Shown one piece after another: positions 57,028 through 64,000 of a stretch of DNA of 64,000 bases. The notes below the pieces were generated by a model, which saw only the letters and a program-made list of their open reading frames with translations, did no database searches and had not been told where the DNA came from. This DNA comes from Xenorhabdus ehlersii (GTDB lineage: Bacteria > Pseudomonadota > Gammaproteobacteria > Enterobacterales > Enterobacteriaceae). The position numbers and the translations under genes are program-made. The first letter of the stretch is position 1; every line of letters starts with the position of its first letter. The stretch is from assembly GCF_003610465.1 (NCBI RefSeq), contig NZ_RAQI01000002.1, positions 558,001 through 622,000 on the forward strand, read 5' to 3'.

Positions 57028-57489
57028 TTAATAGTAAGCATAACAAGCATCTTCAATATCAGAATAGGAATAACCATTCCCTTGTTCTTTCTCTAATTTC
57101 TGCCTTGTTTCCCTATAGCAACGGCGTTTATTCTGCTCTCTGAAATGCTGCATAATGTCGTCTTGTGGCTTATGGGAAAATTTAGGCTGTTGCTCACTCC
57201 AGTCATAAGAAAGCTTCCAGCTCTCTTTATCAAGTCTATTGTGATGCTTATTAAATTTATCATTATATTCTTTCTGTTCATTCTCCCGCTTCTCGGCTAA
57301 GGCATTATCTTTAGCCAGTTTTTCGGTGTTCCAATTCCCACTATCCAGTGTGTCCCTCTTTTTCAGGTACTCTTCTGAGGGTTTGTTATCCGCGGGTATA
57401 TCGCTTTGGTAGCTTAAATCCAATGCCAGAGCTTGAGAAAACCACACTGACAAAATAAAAAATAGGCAATGAGATCCTTTGATTTTCAT
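57028..57489 (-). CDS. small secreted protein, paralogue A (full-length tail)
   Basis: A 153-residue protein with a Sec signal peptide ending at QALA. The mature part begins LDLSYQSDIPADNKPSEEYLKKRD and is very hydrophilic (Lys/Glu/Asn/Gln-rich, probably helical). The C-terminal third has two Cys (KRRCYRETRQ and DACYAYY) able to form a disulfide in the periplasm. No known family was recognised. AAGGAAGAAT precedes the ATG, and a Fur-box-like array lies 33-51 bp upstream. Its first 50 residues are nearly the same as in the two paralogues upstream. Confidence 0.78.
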   Translation of the reverse strand: MKIKGSHCLFFILSVWFSQALALDLSYQSDIPADNKPSEEYLKKRDTLDSGNWNTEKLAKDNALAEKRENEQKEYNDKFNKHHNRLDKESWKLSYDWSEQQPKFSHKPQDDIMQHFREQNKRRCYRETRQKLEKEQGNGYSYSDIEDACYAYY

Positions 57490-57521
57490 ATTCTTCCTTA
57501 TCAGAACTATAACAAATGATT

Positions 57522-57540
57522 ATTATTAATAATCGTTATC
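57522..57540 (-). promoter_or_regulatory. Fur-box-like site upstream of paralogue A
   Basis: On the minus strand GATAACGATTATTAATAAT matches 13 of 19 positions of GATAATGATAATCATTATC and is extended by TAATCA, giving four NAT(A/T)AT-like hexamers in a row. It lies 33 bp before the ATG, where a repressor would cover the promoter. Confidence 0.65.
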
Positions 57541-57672
57541 ATATTGTGCATCACGGCTTCAGAGAAAGTTTAAGTCTTCGCTAACAACTGCTGGCTCAAT
57601 TAATAAAAACCTCACGCCTCTTTTGATTTGTTGTCCTATAGCAATGACGTTTAGTTTACCCTCTGAATACGT

Positions 57673-58008
57673 TCAGTTTTGTTTCATGAAGCGTTCTATA
57701 TCTCGCTTTAAATCTTGCGGATTGGGGGGATAATCCTTAAAGCTAAAACTGTTCGACCTATACCAATCAGAAGATCGATTATTATACTCTTTCTGTTCAT
57801 TTTCCTGCTTTTCGGCTAAGGCATTATCTTTAACCAATTTCTCCCTGTCCCAATTTCCATCGTGCAATTTGTCCCTTTTTTTCAGGTACTCTTCTGAGGG
57901 TTTGTTATCCGCAGGTATATCGCCCTGGTAGCTTAAATCCAAAGCCTGAGCTTGAGAAAACCACACTGACAAAATAAAAAACAGGCAATGGGATCTTTTG
58001 ATTTTCAT
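57673..58008 (-). CDS. small secreted protein, paralogue B (shortened tail)
   Basis: A 111-residue protein with the same signal peptide (cut after QAQA) and the same mature start LDLSYQGDIPADNKPSEEYLKKRDKL as paralogue A. It ends KRDIERFMKQN and has no mature Cys. Beyond its stop another frame reads NVFRG*TKRHCYRTTNQK, which corresponds to HFREQNKRRCYRETRQK of paralogue A, so the Cys-containing tail has been lost by frameshift and a stop. It lies 32 bp after paralogue C and is probably cotranscribed with it; AAGGAAAAAT precedes the ATG. Confidence 0.72.
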   Translation of the reverse strand: MKIKRSHCLFFILSVWFSQAQALDLSYQGDIPADNKPSEEYLKKRDKLHDGNWDREKLVKDNALAEKQENEQKEYNNRSSDWYRSNSFSFKDYPPNPQDLKRDIERFMKQN

Positions 58009-58040
58009 ATTTTTCCTTAATGGGAATATAACAATGACGT

Positions 58041-58433
58041 TTAGTTTGCACCCTGAAAACGTTCAGCTTGTATCCGGAAGAATTGCATCTCTTGGCGAAG
58101 GTAATGCTGTTGAATATCGGGATAAGCATTAAAGCTCTGCGCATACCAATCAGGAGGAAGTCTTAGGCTCTTTTTCTCAAATTTGCCATTATATTCATTA
58201 TATTCTTTCAATTCCTTCTCCCCCTTCTCAGCTAAGGTAATAGCTTTAGCCGGTTTATCCATGTTCCAATTTTCGTAATCCGAACTGTCCAGGCTGAATC
58301 TCTTTTTCAGGTATTCTCCTGAGAGCCTGTTATCTACGGGTATATCGCCCTGGTAGCTTAAATCCAAAGCCTGAGCTTGAAAAAACCACACTGACAAAAT
58401 AAAAAACAGGCAATGGGATCCTTTGATTTTCAT
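58041..58433 (-). CDS. small secreted protein, paralogue C (frameshifted tail)
   Basis: A 130-residue protein with the shared signal peptide and mature start LDLSYQGDIPVDNRLSGEYLKKR, a Lys/Glu-rich middle and an ending QAERFQGAN without Cys. One frame over, the same DNA reads NVFRVQTKRHCYIPIK, matching the Cys tail of paralogue A and the lost tail of B. B and C share nearly the same bases there, so they arose by a recent duplication. AAGGAAGGAT precedes the ATG. A Fur-box-like site lies 34-52 bp upstream. Function unknown. Confidence 0.72.
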   Translation of the reverse strand: MKIKGSHCLFFILSVWFFQAQALDLSYQGDIPVDNRLSGEYLKKRFSLDSSDYENWNMDKPAKAITLAEKGEKELKEYNEYNGKFEKKSLRLPPDWYAQSFNAYPDIQQHYLRQEMQFFRIQAERFQGAN

Positions 58434-58466
58434 ATCCTTCCTTAATGAAACTATAACAACAAATTA

Positions 58467-58485
58467 TTATTTAATAACCATTATC
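58467..58485 (-). promoter_or_regulatory. Fur-box-like site upstream of paralogue C
   Basis: On the minus strand GATAATGGTTATTAAATAA has the strong half GATAATG plus TTATTA, 11 of 19 matches to the Fur consensus. It lies 34 bp before paralogue C and 122 bp before the divergent phzF-like gene. Confidence 0.55.
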
Positions 58486-58606
58486 ACCTAAGGTCAACAC
58501 TACAATTTCTGTGCATTTTGCAACCAAAAAAATAACTCTTTACAAATCAATGTCGTTTCAACATTCTGTGATTTACTTTTCATTATAAAAATTAAGTGAG
58601 ATTCTG

Positions 58607-59395
58607 ATGCATCCATACCCTATTTATCACGTCGATGCCTTTACGGAAAAATCGTTTTCTGGCAATCCCGCTGCGGTTGTCTTACTGGATAAATGGCCAA
58701 CAGATGAAACGCTGATTTCTATCGCTGCTGAAATTGGCCTGCCAGAGACCGCTTTTCTGGTAGAAAACCACTTACGCTGGTTTACACCTAAAGTCGAAGT
58801 AGATTTATGTGGACATGCAACGTTGGCGACCGCGTTTGTCCTCATAACCCATCGCAACATCCAAGAGAAGTTACTCACATTCAAAAGCCGCTCCGGTGAA
58901 CTCCGAGTTTCTCATCAAGATGGTGTTTTTACATTGGATTTCCCTGTCGCCGATTGTCATGAAGAAAATGACCTCATCCCTGTCATACAAGACGCCCTGG
59001 GACAAAATGTTTCCGCGGTATTAGCTTCACATGATCGTTATATTTGTGTTTTAGATTCCGTAGAACAGATCATCAATACCCACCCCGATTTTAATAAGAT
59101 TGCAGCCCTGCCCTTGCCAGGACTTGCCATTACCGCTCTCGGTGATTCGTTCGCTGATTTCGTTTCTCGCTATTTTGCACCAGCTAAAGGTGTCAATGAA
59201 GATCCTGTTACAGGCTCCAGCCATTGTGTTCTTGCCCCTTTCTGGGGAAAGCGGCTCAATAAAACTGAGCTTCATGCCCGCCAATTATCAGAACGAGGCG
59301 GTGAGTTGTTATGTCAAATAGATGGAGATCGTATCTACCTGACGGGTAAAGCAAGACTCTTTTCACACGGTGAGATACTGCTTGAGAATATATAA
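58607..59395 (+). CDS. PhzF-family isomerase/epimerase-like protein
   Basis: A 262-residue member of the PhzF fold (diaminopimelate-epimerase-like). It starts MHPYPIYHVDAFTEKSFSGNPAAVVLL, has the catalytic Glu47 in AAEIGLPETAFLV (equivalent to Glu45 of PhzF), DLCGHATLATAFVL, and the second-half EDPVTGSSHCVLAPFW. True PhzF acts in phenazine synthesis; most relatives, including this stand-alone one without other phz genes, have unknown substrates. Transcribed divergently from the secreted-protein cluster. Confidence 0.88.
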   Translation: MHPYPIYHVDAFTEKSFSGNPAAVVLLDKWPTDETLISIAAEIGLPETAFLVENHLRWFTPKVEVDLCGHATLATAFVLITHRNIQEKLLTFKSRSGELRVSHQDGVFTLDFPVADCHEENDLIPVIQDALGQNVSAVLASHDRYICVLDSVEQIINTHPDFNKIAALPLPGLAITALGDSFADFVSRYFAPAKGVNEDPVTGSSHCVLAPFWGKRLNKTELHARQLSERGGELLCQIDGDRIYLTGKARLFSHGEILLENI

Positions 59396-59492
59396 TTCCT
59401 TATTTTTGATAAAAAAACTGGCACAAAGTCACAATAGATAAAAGTTATCTGCAAGAAAAAGCCCTATTGGTATTTAAAGGATAAACTAGCTA

Positions 59493-59520
59493 TGGTCAGC
59501 GGAATAAATTCTGCTGACCA
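59493..59520. terminator. hairpin between the phzF-like gene and lldD
   Basis: TGGTCAGC and GCTGACCA form a perfect 8-bp stem with a 12-base loop in the convergent gap. Confidence 0.55.
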
Positions 59521-59539
59521 ATAATGACAACTATCTACA

Positions 59540-60682
59540 TTAACTTTGATTACGCACCAGTAAATCTGAATTAATTTCCGAGATTGATCTCGCTCCGGTT
59601 AAGGTCATCGCTACCCGCATCTCTTTCTCAATCAGATCCAACAAGTTAGAAACGCCTGCTTCACCTGCCGCAGCCAACGCATAAACAAAAGCACGCCCCA
59701 GCAAAACGCTATCCGCGCCCAGAGCAATCATTCTCACTACATCCAATCCGGTCCGGATACCAGAATCAGCGAGAATGGTAATGTCGTTTTTGACTGCATC
59801 CACAATCGCAGGTAAGGCGCGTGCCGTTGATAAAACACCATCAAGCTGACGTCCGCCGTGATTTGAAACCACAATGCCATCAGCCCCAAAACGGACAGCA
59901 TCTTTAGCATCTTCTGGATCAAGGATGCCTTTGATAATCATTGGCCCTTTCCAGAAATCACGGATCCATTCCAAATCTTTCCATGAGATTGATGGATCAA
60001 AATTATTTCCCAACCAGCCAATATAATCTTCCAATTTAGTCGGTTTGCCACGATACATAGAAATATTGCCCAAATCGTGTGGCTTACCCCATAATCCTAC
60101 ATCCCATGCCCATTGAGGATGAGTCATCGCCTGCAAAATACGACGCATGGTTGCATTCGGGCCACTCATACCGGAATGTGCATCACGGTAACGCGCCCCA
60201 GGTACTGGCATATCAACGGTAAATACCAGATTTTTGACTCCCGCAGACTGTGCCCTTTCCAGTACATTGCGCATAAAACCACGATCTTTTAGCACATAGA
60301 GCTGAAACCAGATTGGGCGATCTATTGCAGGAGCGACTTCTTCAATCGGACATACTGATACCGTCGACAAAGTAAATGAGATCCCCTTTTTGGCTGCGGC
60401 ACGTGCAGCTTGCACTTCACCACGACGCGCATACATTCCTGCCAGTCCAACAGGGCCAAGTGTCACCGGCATTGACATTTTCTCGCCGAATAAGCTGGTT
60501 TCCAGGCTTAATTCGGACATATCCTTCAATACACGCTGGCGTAATTCAATATTGGATAAGTCTGTGGTATTACATTTAAGGGTATGTTCTGCGTAGGCTC
60601 CGCCATCAATATAGTGGAACAGAAAAGGCGGTAACTTAGCTTGTGCTGCATCCCGATAATCAGTTGAAGCGGAAATAATCAT
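59540..60682 (-). CDS. lldD: FMN-dependent L-lactate dehydrogenase
   Basis: LldD oxidises L-lactate to pyruvate and passes electrons to quinone at the inner membrane. The 380-residue FMN enzyme starts [35 protein letters not shown]; it has [25 protein letters not shown], the FMN-binding [20 protein letters not shown] and the active-site [10 protein letters not shown] with the catalytic His, and [21 protein letters not shown]. Length is as in E. coli (396, slightly longer). lldP and lldR are not adjacent, so it is a solitary lld gene here. Confidence 0.95.
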   Translation of the reverse strand: MIISASTDYRDAAQAKLPPFLFHYIDGGAYAEHTLKCNTTDLSNIELRQRVLKDMSELSLETSLFGEKMSMPVTLGPVGLAGMYARRGEVQAARAAAKKGISFTLSTVSVCPIEEVAPAIDRPIWFQLYVLKDRGFMRNVLERAQSAGVKNLVFTVDMPVPGARYRDAHSGMSGPNATMRRILQAMTHPQWAWDVGLWGKPHDLGNISMYRGKPTKLEDYIGWLGNNFDPSISWKDLEWIRDFWKGPMIIKGILDPEDAKDAVRFGADGIVVSNHGGRQLDGVLSTARALPAIVDAVKNDITILADSGIRTGLDVVRMIALGADSVLLGRAFVYALAAAGEAGVSNLLDLIEKEMRVAMTLTGARSISEINSDLLVRNQS

Positions 60683-60759
60683 AATATCTATCCTAATGTA
60701 AAGTTATTCACACATTTTATGGCATACCATTTCGTTTGATCACCTTTATCTCCAACGTA

Positions 60760-61530
60760 TTAAAAGTTAAAAGGTTTTTCTACACTAACAATAAAATCAT
60801 CAAAATAAGCATATTGTTCCACTGGTGGCGCCCAATCCAGCGTAGAGCCACCAACAAAAGAACTCCATTTTATTGCATCAATAAAAACATCATCTTTATT
60901 TCTCAACTTGAGATTATCCGTTCTAAAAACCTCTTGATTATCGACATATTGGATATAAATACCATCATGTTTACCGATACTATTCAGCTTCACATATTGT
61001 GTCAGGGTATACCAAATATTTTTCTTTAAAAAAATTTTTAATTTAACGTAATCCCCACATTGTTCATTTTTTTCCGAGTAATAGAGATAACCAAATAACT
61101 CACCAGCTTTTCTCCACATCACGCGACTGCTGAAACCATCGAAACTGTCATTATCAATACAACCTGACGGATGATCACCACCAGCTAATCCTGGTAGTTT
61201 TCCACCTTTAACCCACATAAATTCTTTACTGAACATCACCCTATACTGTAACCATAACGCTTCATGCTCACCATTAATCGGTGCGTTGAATGAGGTACCG
61301 GCCTCAGAACCAACAGCATTGGCAAGATAAGTGAGCTCTAATACTTTGTTGTTATCATCTTGAGGATCAATAACGATATTTAATCTTCCCTGACGAAGAC
61401 CAGACGATGATGTAGGTGAAATCCCCCAATCAGATTTGAAATCTTTAGCAGAGTATTGCCCTATCTTGTGTGCAAAATTTACATTAATCAAATTATCATT
61501 AGATACAAGAGAAAAATGAATTGGCACCAT
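60760..61530 (-). CDS. polysaccharide-lyase-like protein (PL14-type fold), no signal peptide
   Basis: A 256-residue protein resembling bacterial and fungal family 14-type polysaccharide lyases: the segments LWLQYRVMFSKEFMWVKGGKLPGLAGG, SSRVMWRKAGELFGYLYY, WYTLTQYVKLNS, DGIYIQYVDNQEVFRTDNL and a final FVGGSTLDWAPPVEQYAYFDDFIV are the typical beta-jelly-roll layout. Unlike secreted lyases it has no signal peptide; the ATG at 61530 starts directly with polar residues. Substrate is unknown. It is monocistronic, with an AT-rich 230-bp gap upstream. Confidence 0.65.
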   Translation of the reverse strand: MVPIHFSLVSNDNLINVNFAHKIGQYSAKDFKSDWGISPTSSSGLRQGRLNIVIDPQDDNNKVLELTYLANAVGSEAGTSFNAPINGEHEALWLQYRVMFSKEFMWVKGGKLPGLAGGDHPSGCIDNDSFDGFSSRVMWRKAGELFGYLYYSEKNEQCGDYVKLKIFLKKNIWYTLTQYVKLNSIGKHDGIYIQYVDNQEVFRTDNLKLRNKDDVFIDAIKWSSFVGGSTLDWAPPVEQYAYFDDFIVSVEKPFNF

Positions 61531-61765
61531 AATTAGCTCCTTGGTAAATTATATTTATACTTTCACATAAAGCTCCAAATAGAATAAGAAAAATCAGAAA
61601 AAACAATCTAAAATATATTTTTATATTGTCCCTGTTTGAAATGACAGTCAAACCTTATAGCCGACAAACTATATTTAAAATAACTCACTAGTCTTTTATA
61701 TTTAATATCTCCCTCCAGAATAAAAACAATAAACTGGAGGGTTAAAAGCTACCATTTATCTATAC

Positions 61766-62368
61766 TCATTTTGAGAGCATGTTTTCCAGAATATCATAAA
61801 TAGGTAACAAACGAGTGAATCCATCCCTATTAAGGAAATGTCCACCATTATCAATATTAATCACTTCCGTTTGCAAAGAATGAGCCAGAATCTGGGAGGA
61901 TTGCGGAGAAACAATTTCATCATCAGATGAAATAAGTGAAAAACGGTGTTCGGTTACCTCACGCAAGAAAGCATAATCTAACGGTTCAACAGTAAAAGAA
62001 TCCAATTCTGGTAAAGTAATTTGAGAAGAGTCAAATCCAGAGACCAAAATATATCCACCAATACGAAGATGCCGAGAACGCATCGATTCTAAATGCCGCA
62101 ATAGCGTAATACAACCGAGACTATGACCAACAAAAATCGAGCCTTTGTCTACTTCAGGCACGATATCCATCAACATCTTAGCCCAGGCTTCAGGTTTAGG
62201 AGATGATGTATCAGGCATTGTGGGTATGATAACCTCCGCACCCTGTTCAGTAAGTTTCTCTTTTAACCAAGGGAACCAATGTGATGAAGGTGAAGCAGTA
62301 TATCCATGAACAATAATTATTTTTTTGCCAGAAAACTTCCCTTGACCACTTATTTTTTCTGATATCAC
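61766..62368 (-). CDS. RBBP9/YdeN-family alpha/beta hydrolase
   Basis: A 200-residue serine hydrolase of the RBBP9/YdeN family. KIIIVHGYTASPSSHWFPWLKEKL is the family N-terminus; the nucleophile is in FVGHSLGCITLLRHL, the Asp in SLISSDDEIVSPQSS, and the His in NGGHFLNRDGFTRL. It has the usual family length and no signal peptide. It is the first intact member of a run of three leftward hydrolases at the right edge. The substrate is unknown. Confidence 0.88.
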   Translation of the reverse strand: MISEKISGQGKFSGKKIIIVHGYTASPSSHWFPWLKEKLTEQGAEVIIPTMPDTSSPKPEAWAKMLMDIVPEVDKGSIFVGHSLGCITLLRHLESMRSRHLRIGGYILVSGFDSSQITLPELDSFTVEPLDYAFLREVTEHRFSLISSDDEIVSPQSSQILAHSLQTEVINIDNGGHFLNRDGFTRLLPIYDILENMLSK

Positions 62369-62485
62369 TAATTTTCTCCTATTTAATAATTTATCTATTT
62401 GGAGTCAACCATCTAATTATTAAGAGCTTGAAACTGAGATAAGTCAATAATCAAATACATGATCATAAGTTAGTTACCACTTAAC

Positions 62486-63313
62486 TCATACATTCCGAAT
62501 AAAATTCTTTATCCTTGCGCTAAAAACGGCTGGCTGTTCTATAGGGAACATATGCGTCATCCCTGTGATAATTTCCGATTGACAATTGGGAATGTTTCTT
62601 GCTGCTGACACACTAACAAGTTGAAACAATGGACGAGAGTATTCACCATAAGCAACATGCACTGGCAATTTTATCGTCCCCAAAACGTTTACGCTTATAT
62701 CTGGTTTCTCATTCTGATTCAATTGCTTAATTACCGTATCTGCTTGGGCTAATTGAGCCATACGCACAGCTTCAGGTTGTGATGCAAAATAACCTTTTTG
62801 ATTTCCTGAACCATCAATCAGAATTTCCACCATTTCAGTCAGTTTTCTTTTTCCTATTAATGCAAATAAAGGGCCAAACATAGCTTGAGCATCTACCATA
62901 AATAGTGCTAATTCATCCTTGGTTAAATAAGAGGGATATCCAAGCTCATAAAGAAAAAGACTACGAAACAATTCAGGAGCTTTTAATACTGCTAATAATG
63001 CTACATCAGCGCCATAAGACCATGCGACCAGATGTAGCGGAGAACAGCCTATTTTACGGATAACTTCAATAACATCATTAGCATGAGTTTCAATACCAAA
63101 GTTACCCACTTTTGCAGAACCTCCAAAGTGGCGCAAGCTCAAAGCTATTGGTGACACTGTATCTTCCAATTCGATCATATGTTGATGCCACATATAACTA
63201 TCAGCCAACGCACCATGCAGAAACAATAAGGGTGTTTTAGTATTCTCATGATTATGGAGATACACAAATTGAGCATCATTAACAGTGATTTTCTTTTCTT
63301 GATATCTGATCAT
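62486..63313 (-). CDS. alpha/beta hydrolase
   Basis: A 275-residue alpha/beta hydrolase. The oxyanion stretch is LLFLHGALADSYMWHQHM, the nucleophile lies in HLVAWSYGADVALLAVL (A-W-S-Y-G), and the closing His in ITGMTHMFPIEQPAVFSARI. A cap domain occupies about 130-195. It may be an esterase or C-C hydrolase and cannot be placed further. It is 117 bp from the preceding hydrolase gene and 93 bp after the thioesterase gene, all leftward, possibly one transcript. Confidence 0.85.
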   Translation of the reverse strand: MIRYQEKKITVNDAQFVYLHNHENTKTPLLFLHGALADSYMWHQHMIELEDTVSPIALSLRHFGGSAKVGNFGIETHANDVIEVIRKIGCSPLHLVAWSYGADVALLAVLKAPELFRSLFLYELGYPSYLTKDELALFMVDAQAMFGPLFALIGKRKLTEMVEILIDGSGNQKGYFASQPEAVRMAQLAQADTVIKQLNQNEKPDISVNVLGTIKLPVHVAYGEYSRPLFQLVSVSAARNIPNCQSEIITGMTHMFPIEQPAVFSARIKNFIRNV

Positions 63314-63406
63314 TGCTTTTCCGTTATAGCGTATTGTCTATTTTTTATATAAAAATACCCTGAATTTTCTAAATTGCTGCTTTGTTATTAGATTATAATT
63401 TTTAGC

Positions 63407-64000
63407 CTATCCTGCTAGTTTTCTCGCTTGTTTTTCGAGCCAAGAAACCACTGCATAATTATTGAACAAGTAAAAATGCCCTCCTGTGAAAATTTGTTGC
63501 TCTATTGGCGCCGGTAACACTCGCCACCATTCCGCCAAACGAGAAACAGGAACTCTATTATCCCGATCTCCTCCTATCACATAGGTTGGGATATTCAACT
63601 TTACTTTCGGTAATAAAGACAAAGAATCCAACAAAATGAGATCGTTTTTCATTGTTTTGATTACATAATTACGTAATTCTGGGTTAGCAAGAATATCTGT
63701 AGGTGTTCCTTCACATTGCTCAAGAATATTCAAAACATAAGAGTCAGAATATTCCTCACATGGCTTATTTTTAAACCTTTCGGGATCAGTAAAACCACGG
63801 GCTGAGATAATAAGTGCTAGTTGCTTTTCTGGTAATTCACTCTCCAGCCTACGAGCAACCTGATAAGCCAGTTCTGCACCCAAACTGTGCCCAAACAGTA
63901 ATAAAGGTTTATCCTCTCCTAACCTTAAACGCTTTATTGCGGCAAGGATATCAGACAAAATAGTTTCAACATCCACCTGAAAAGGCTCTGAAACACGCAT
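63407..64000 (-). CDS. type II thioesterase, N-terminus cut by window edge
   Basis: The visible 197 residues match type II (editing) thioesterases of nonribosomal peptide and polyketide clusters: SEPFQVDVETILSDILAAIKRL, LLLFGHSLGAELAYQVARRLE with the nucleophile, PTYVIGGDRDNRVPVSRLAEWW, and FTGGHFYLFNN with the catalytic His. The usual 50 or so N-terminal residues (phosphate-loop-like PYAGG..YPGR region) lie beyond base 64000, so the ATG at the edge is internal. These enzymes free mis-primed carrier proteins; a synthetase gene cluster is therefore expected to the right. Confidence 0.85.
   Translation of the reverse strand: MRVSEPFQVDVETILSDILAAIKRLRLGEDKPLLLFGHSLGAELAYQVARRLESELPEKQLALIISARGFTDPERFKNKPCEEYSDSYVLNILEQCEGTPTDILANPELRNYVIKTMKNDLILLDSLSLLPKVKLNIPTYVIGGDRDNRVPVSRLAEWWRVLPAPIEQQIFTGGHFYLFNNYAVVSWLEKQARKLAG

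Noticed and set aside
57028..58433. The tandem paralogues considered as a CRISPR-like or toxin-immunity repeat array.
   Set aside because: Units are unequal in size, begin with signal peptides and have separate ribosome-binding sites; they are duplicated genes. No CRISPR array was seen anywhere in the window.

Overview
The window reads as part of an AT-leaning enterobacterial chromosome, most likely Xenorhabdus (Photorhabdus is the main alternative). The inference rests on enterobacterial flagellar/chemotaxis gene order, Salmonella-like mgtCB, tRNA-Asn, pyrC, bssS, trhO, lpxL and ylaC homologues, many decayed mobile elements, and a nonribosomal-peptide-type thioesterase at the right edge. No species marker was searched, so the genus is inference.

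Layout. 1-1.3 kb: formaldehyde detoxification (3' end of frmA, then frmB). 1.5-13.4 kb: the flg block, with flgBCDEFGHIJKL leftward and flgAMN rightward, bracketed by two different IS1 remnants. 14.1-19.0 kb: a four-gene chaperone-usher fimbrial operon sitting where flgN and flhA/flhE would normally be neighbours. 19.1-22.3 kb: flhBA without flhE. 22.5-25.5 kb: a non-flagellar insert (sodium/alanine symporter, orphan serine recombinase, broken alpha/beta hydrolase) separating flhB from cheZ. 25.5-37.9 kb: flhDC, motAB, cheAW, two chemoreceptors and cheRBYZ, all leftward. The flhDC control region carries a perfect CRP site, a promoter and a perfect RcsAB box arranged much as in E. coli. Sigma-28 promoters can be read before flgM, flgKL and the distal chemoreceptor.

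39.4-42.1 kb: intact mgtC beside a wrecked mgtB. 42.9-44.1 kb: cspC-like gene and ylaC. 44.2-46.1 kb: four tRNA-Asn genes, each with its own promoter, with a truncated ArsR-type regulator between copies 3 and 4. 46.2-49.9 kb: pyrC with a leader resembling the CTP-sensing start-site switch, bssS, a LuxR-type regulator lacking a phosphoacceptor, and trhO. 49.9-52.7 kb: remnant of a P2-like prophage (broken portal and integrase genes) bounded by a 13-bp direct repeat and carrying two intact unknown small genes. 53.1-56.8 kb: lpxL, a peptide transporter broken by an IS5-type fragment, a LysR regulator and a LysE/RhtB exporter.

57.0-58.4 kb holds three tandem paralogous small secreted proteins behind Fur-box-like sequences, with identical-looking signal peptides but diverging, partly frameshifted tails. 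This is the best candidate for an undescribed system. Then come a PhzF-family enzyme, lldD, a polysaccharide-lyase-like protein without a signal peptide, two alpha/beta hydrolases and a truncated type II thioesterase, suggesting a biosynthetic cluster beyond the right edge.

Functional logic: CRP and probably Rcs signals set flhDC; FlhDC drives the hook/basal-body and export genes; FlgM release after hook completion frees sigma-28 for flgKL, chemoreceptor and further flgM transcription. The fimbrial operon, recombinase, prophage and Fur-controlled genes are the accessory layers.
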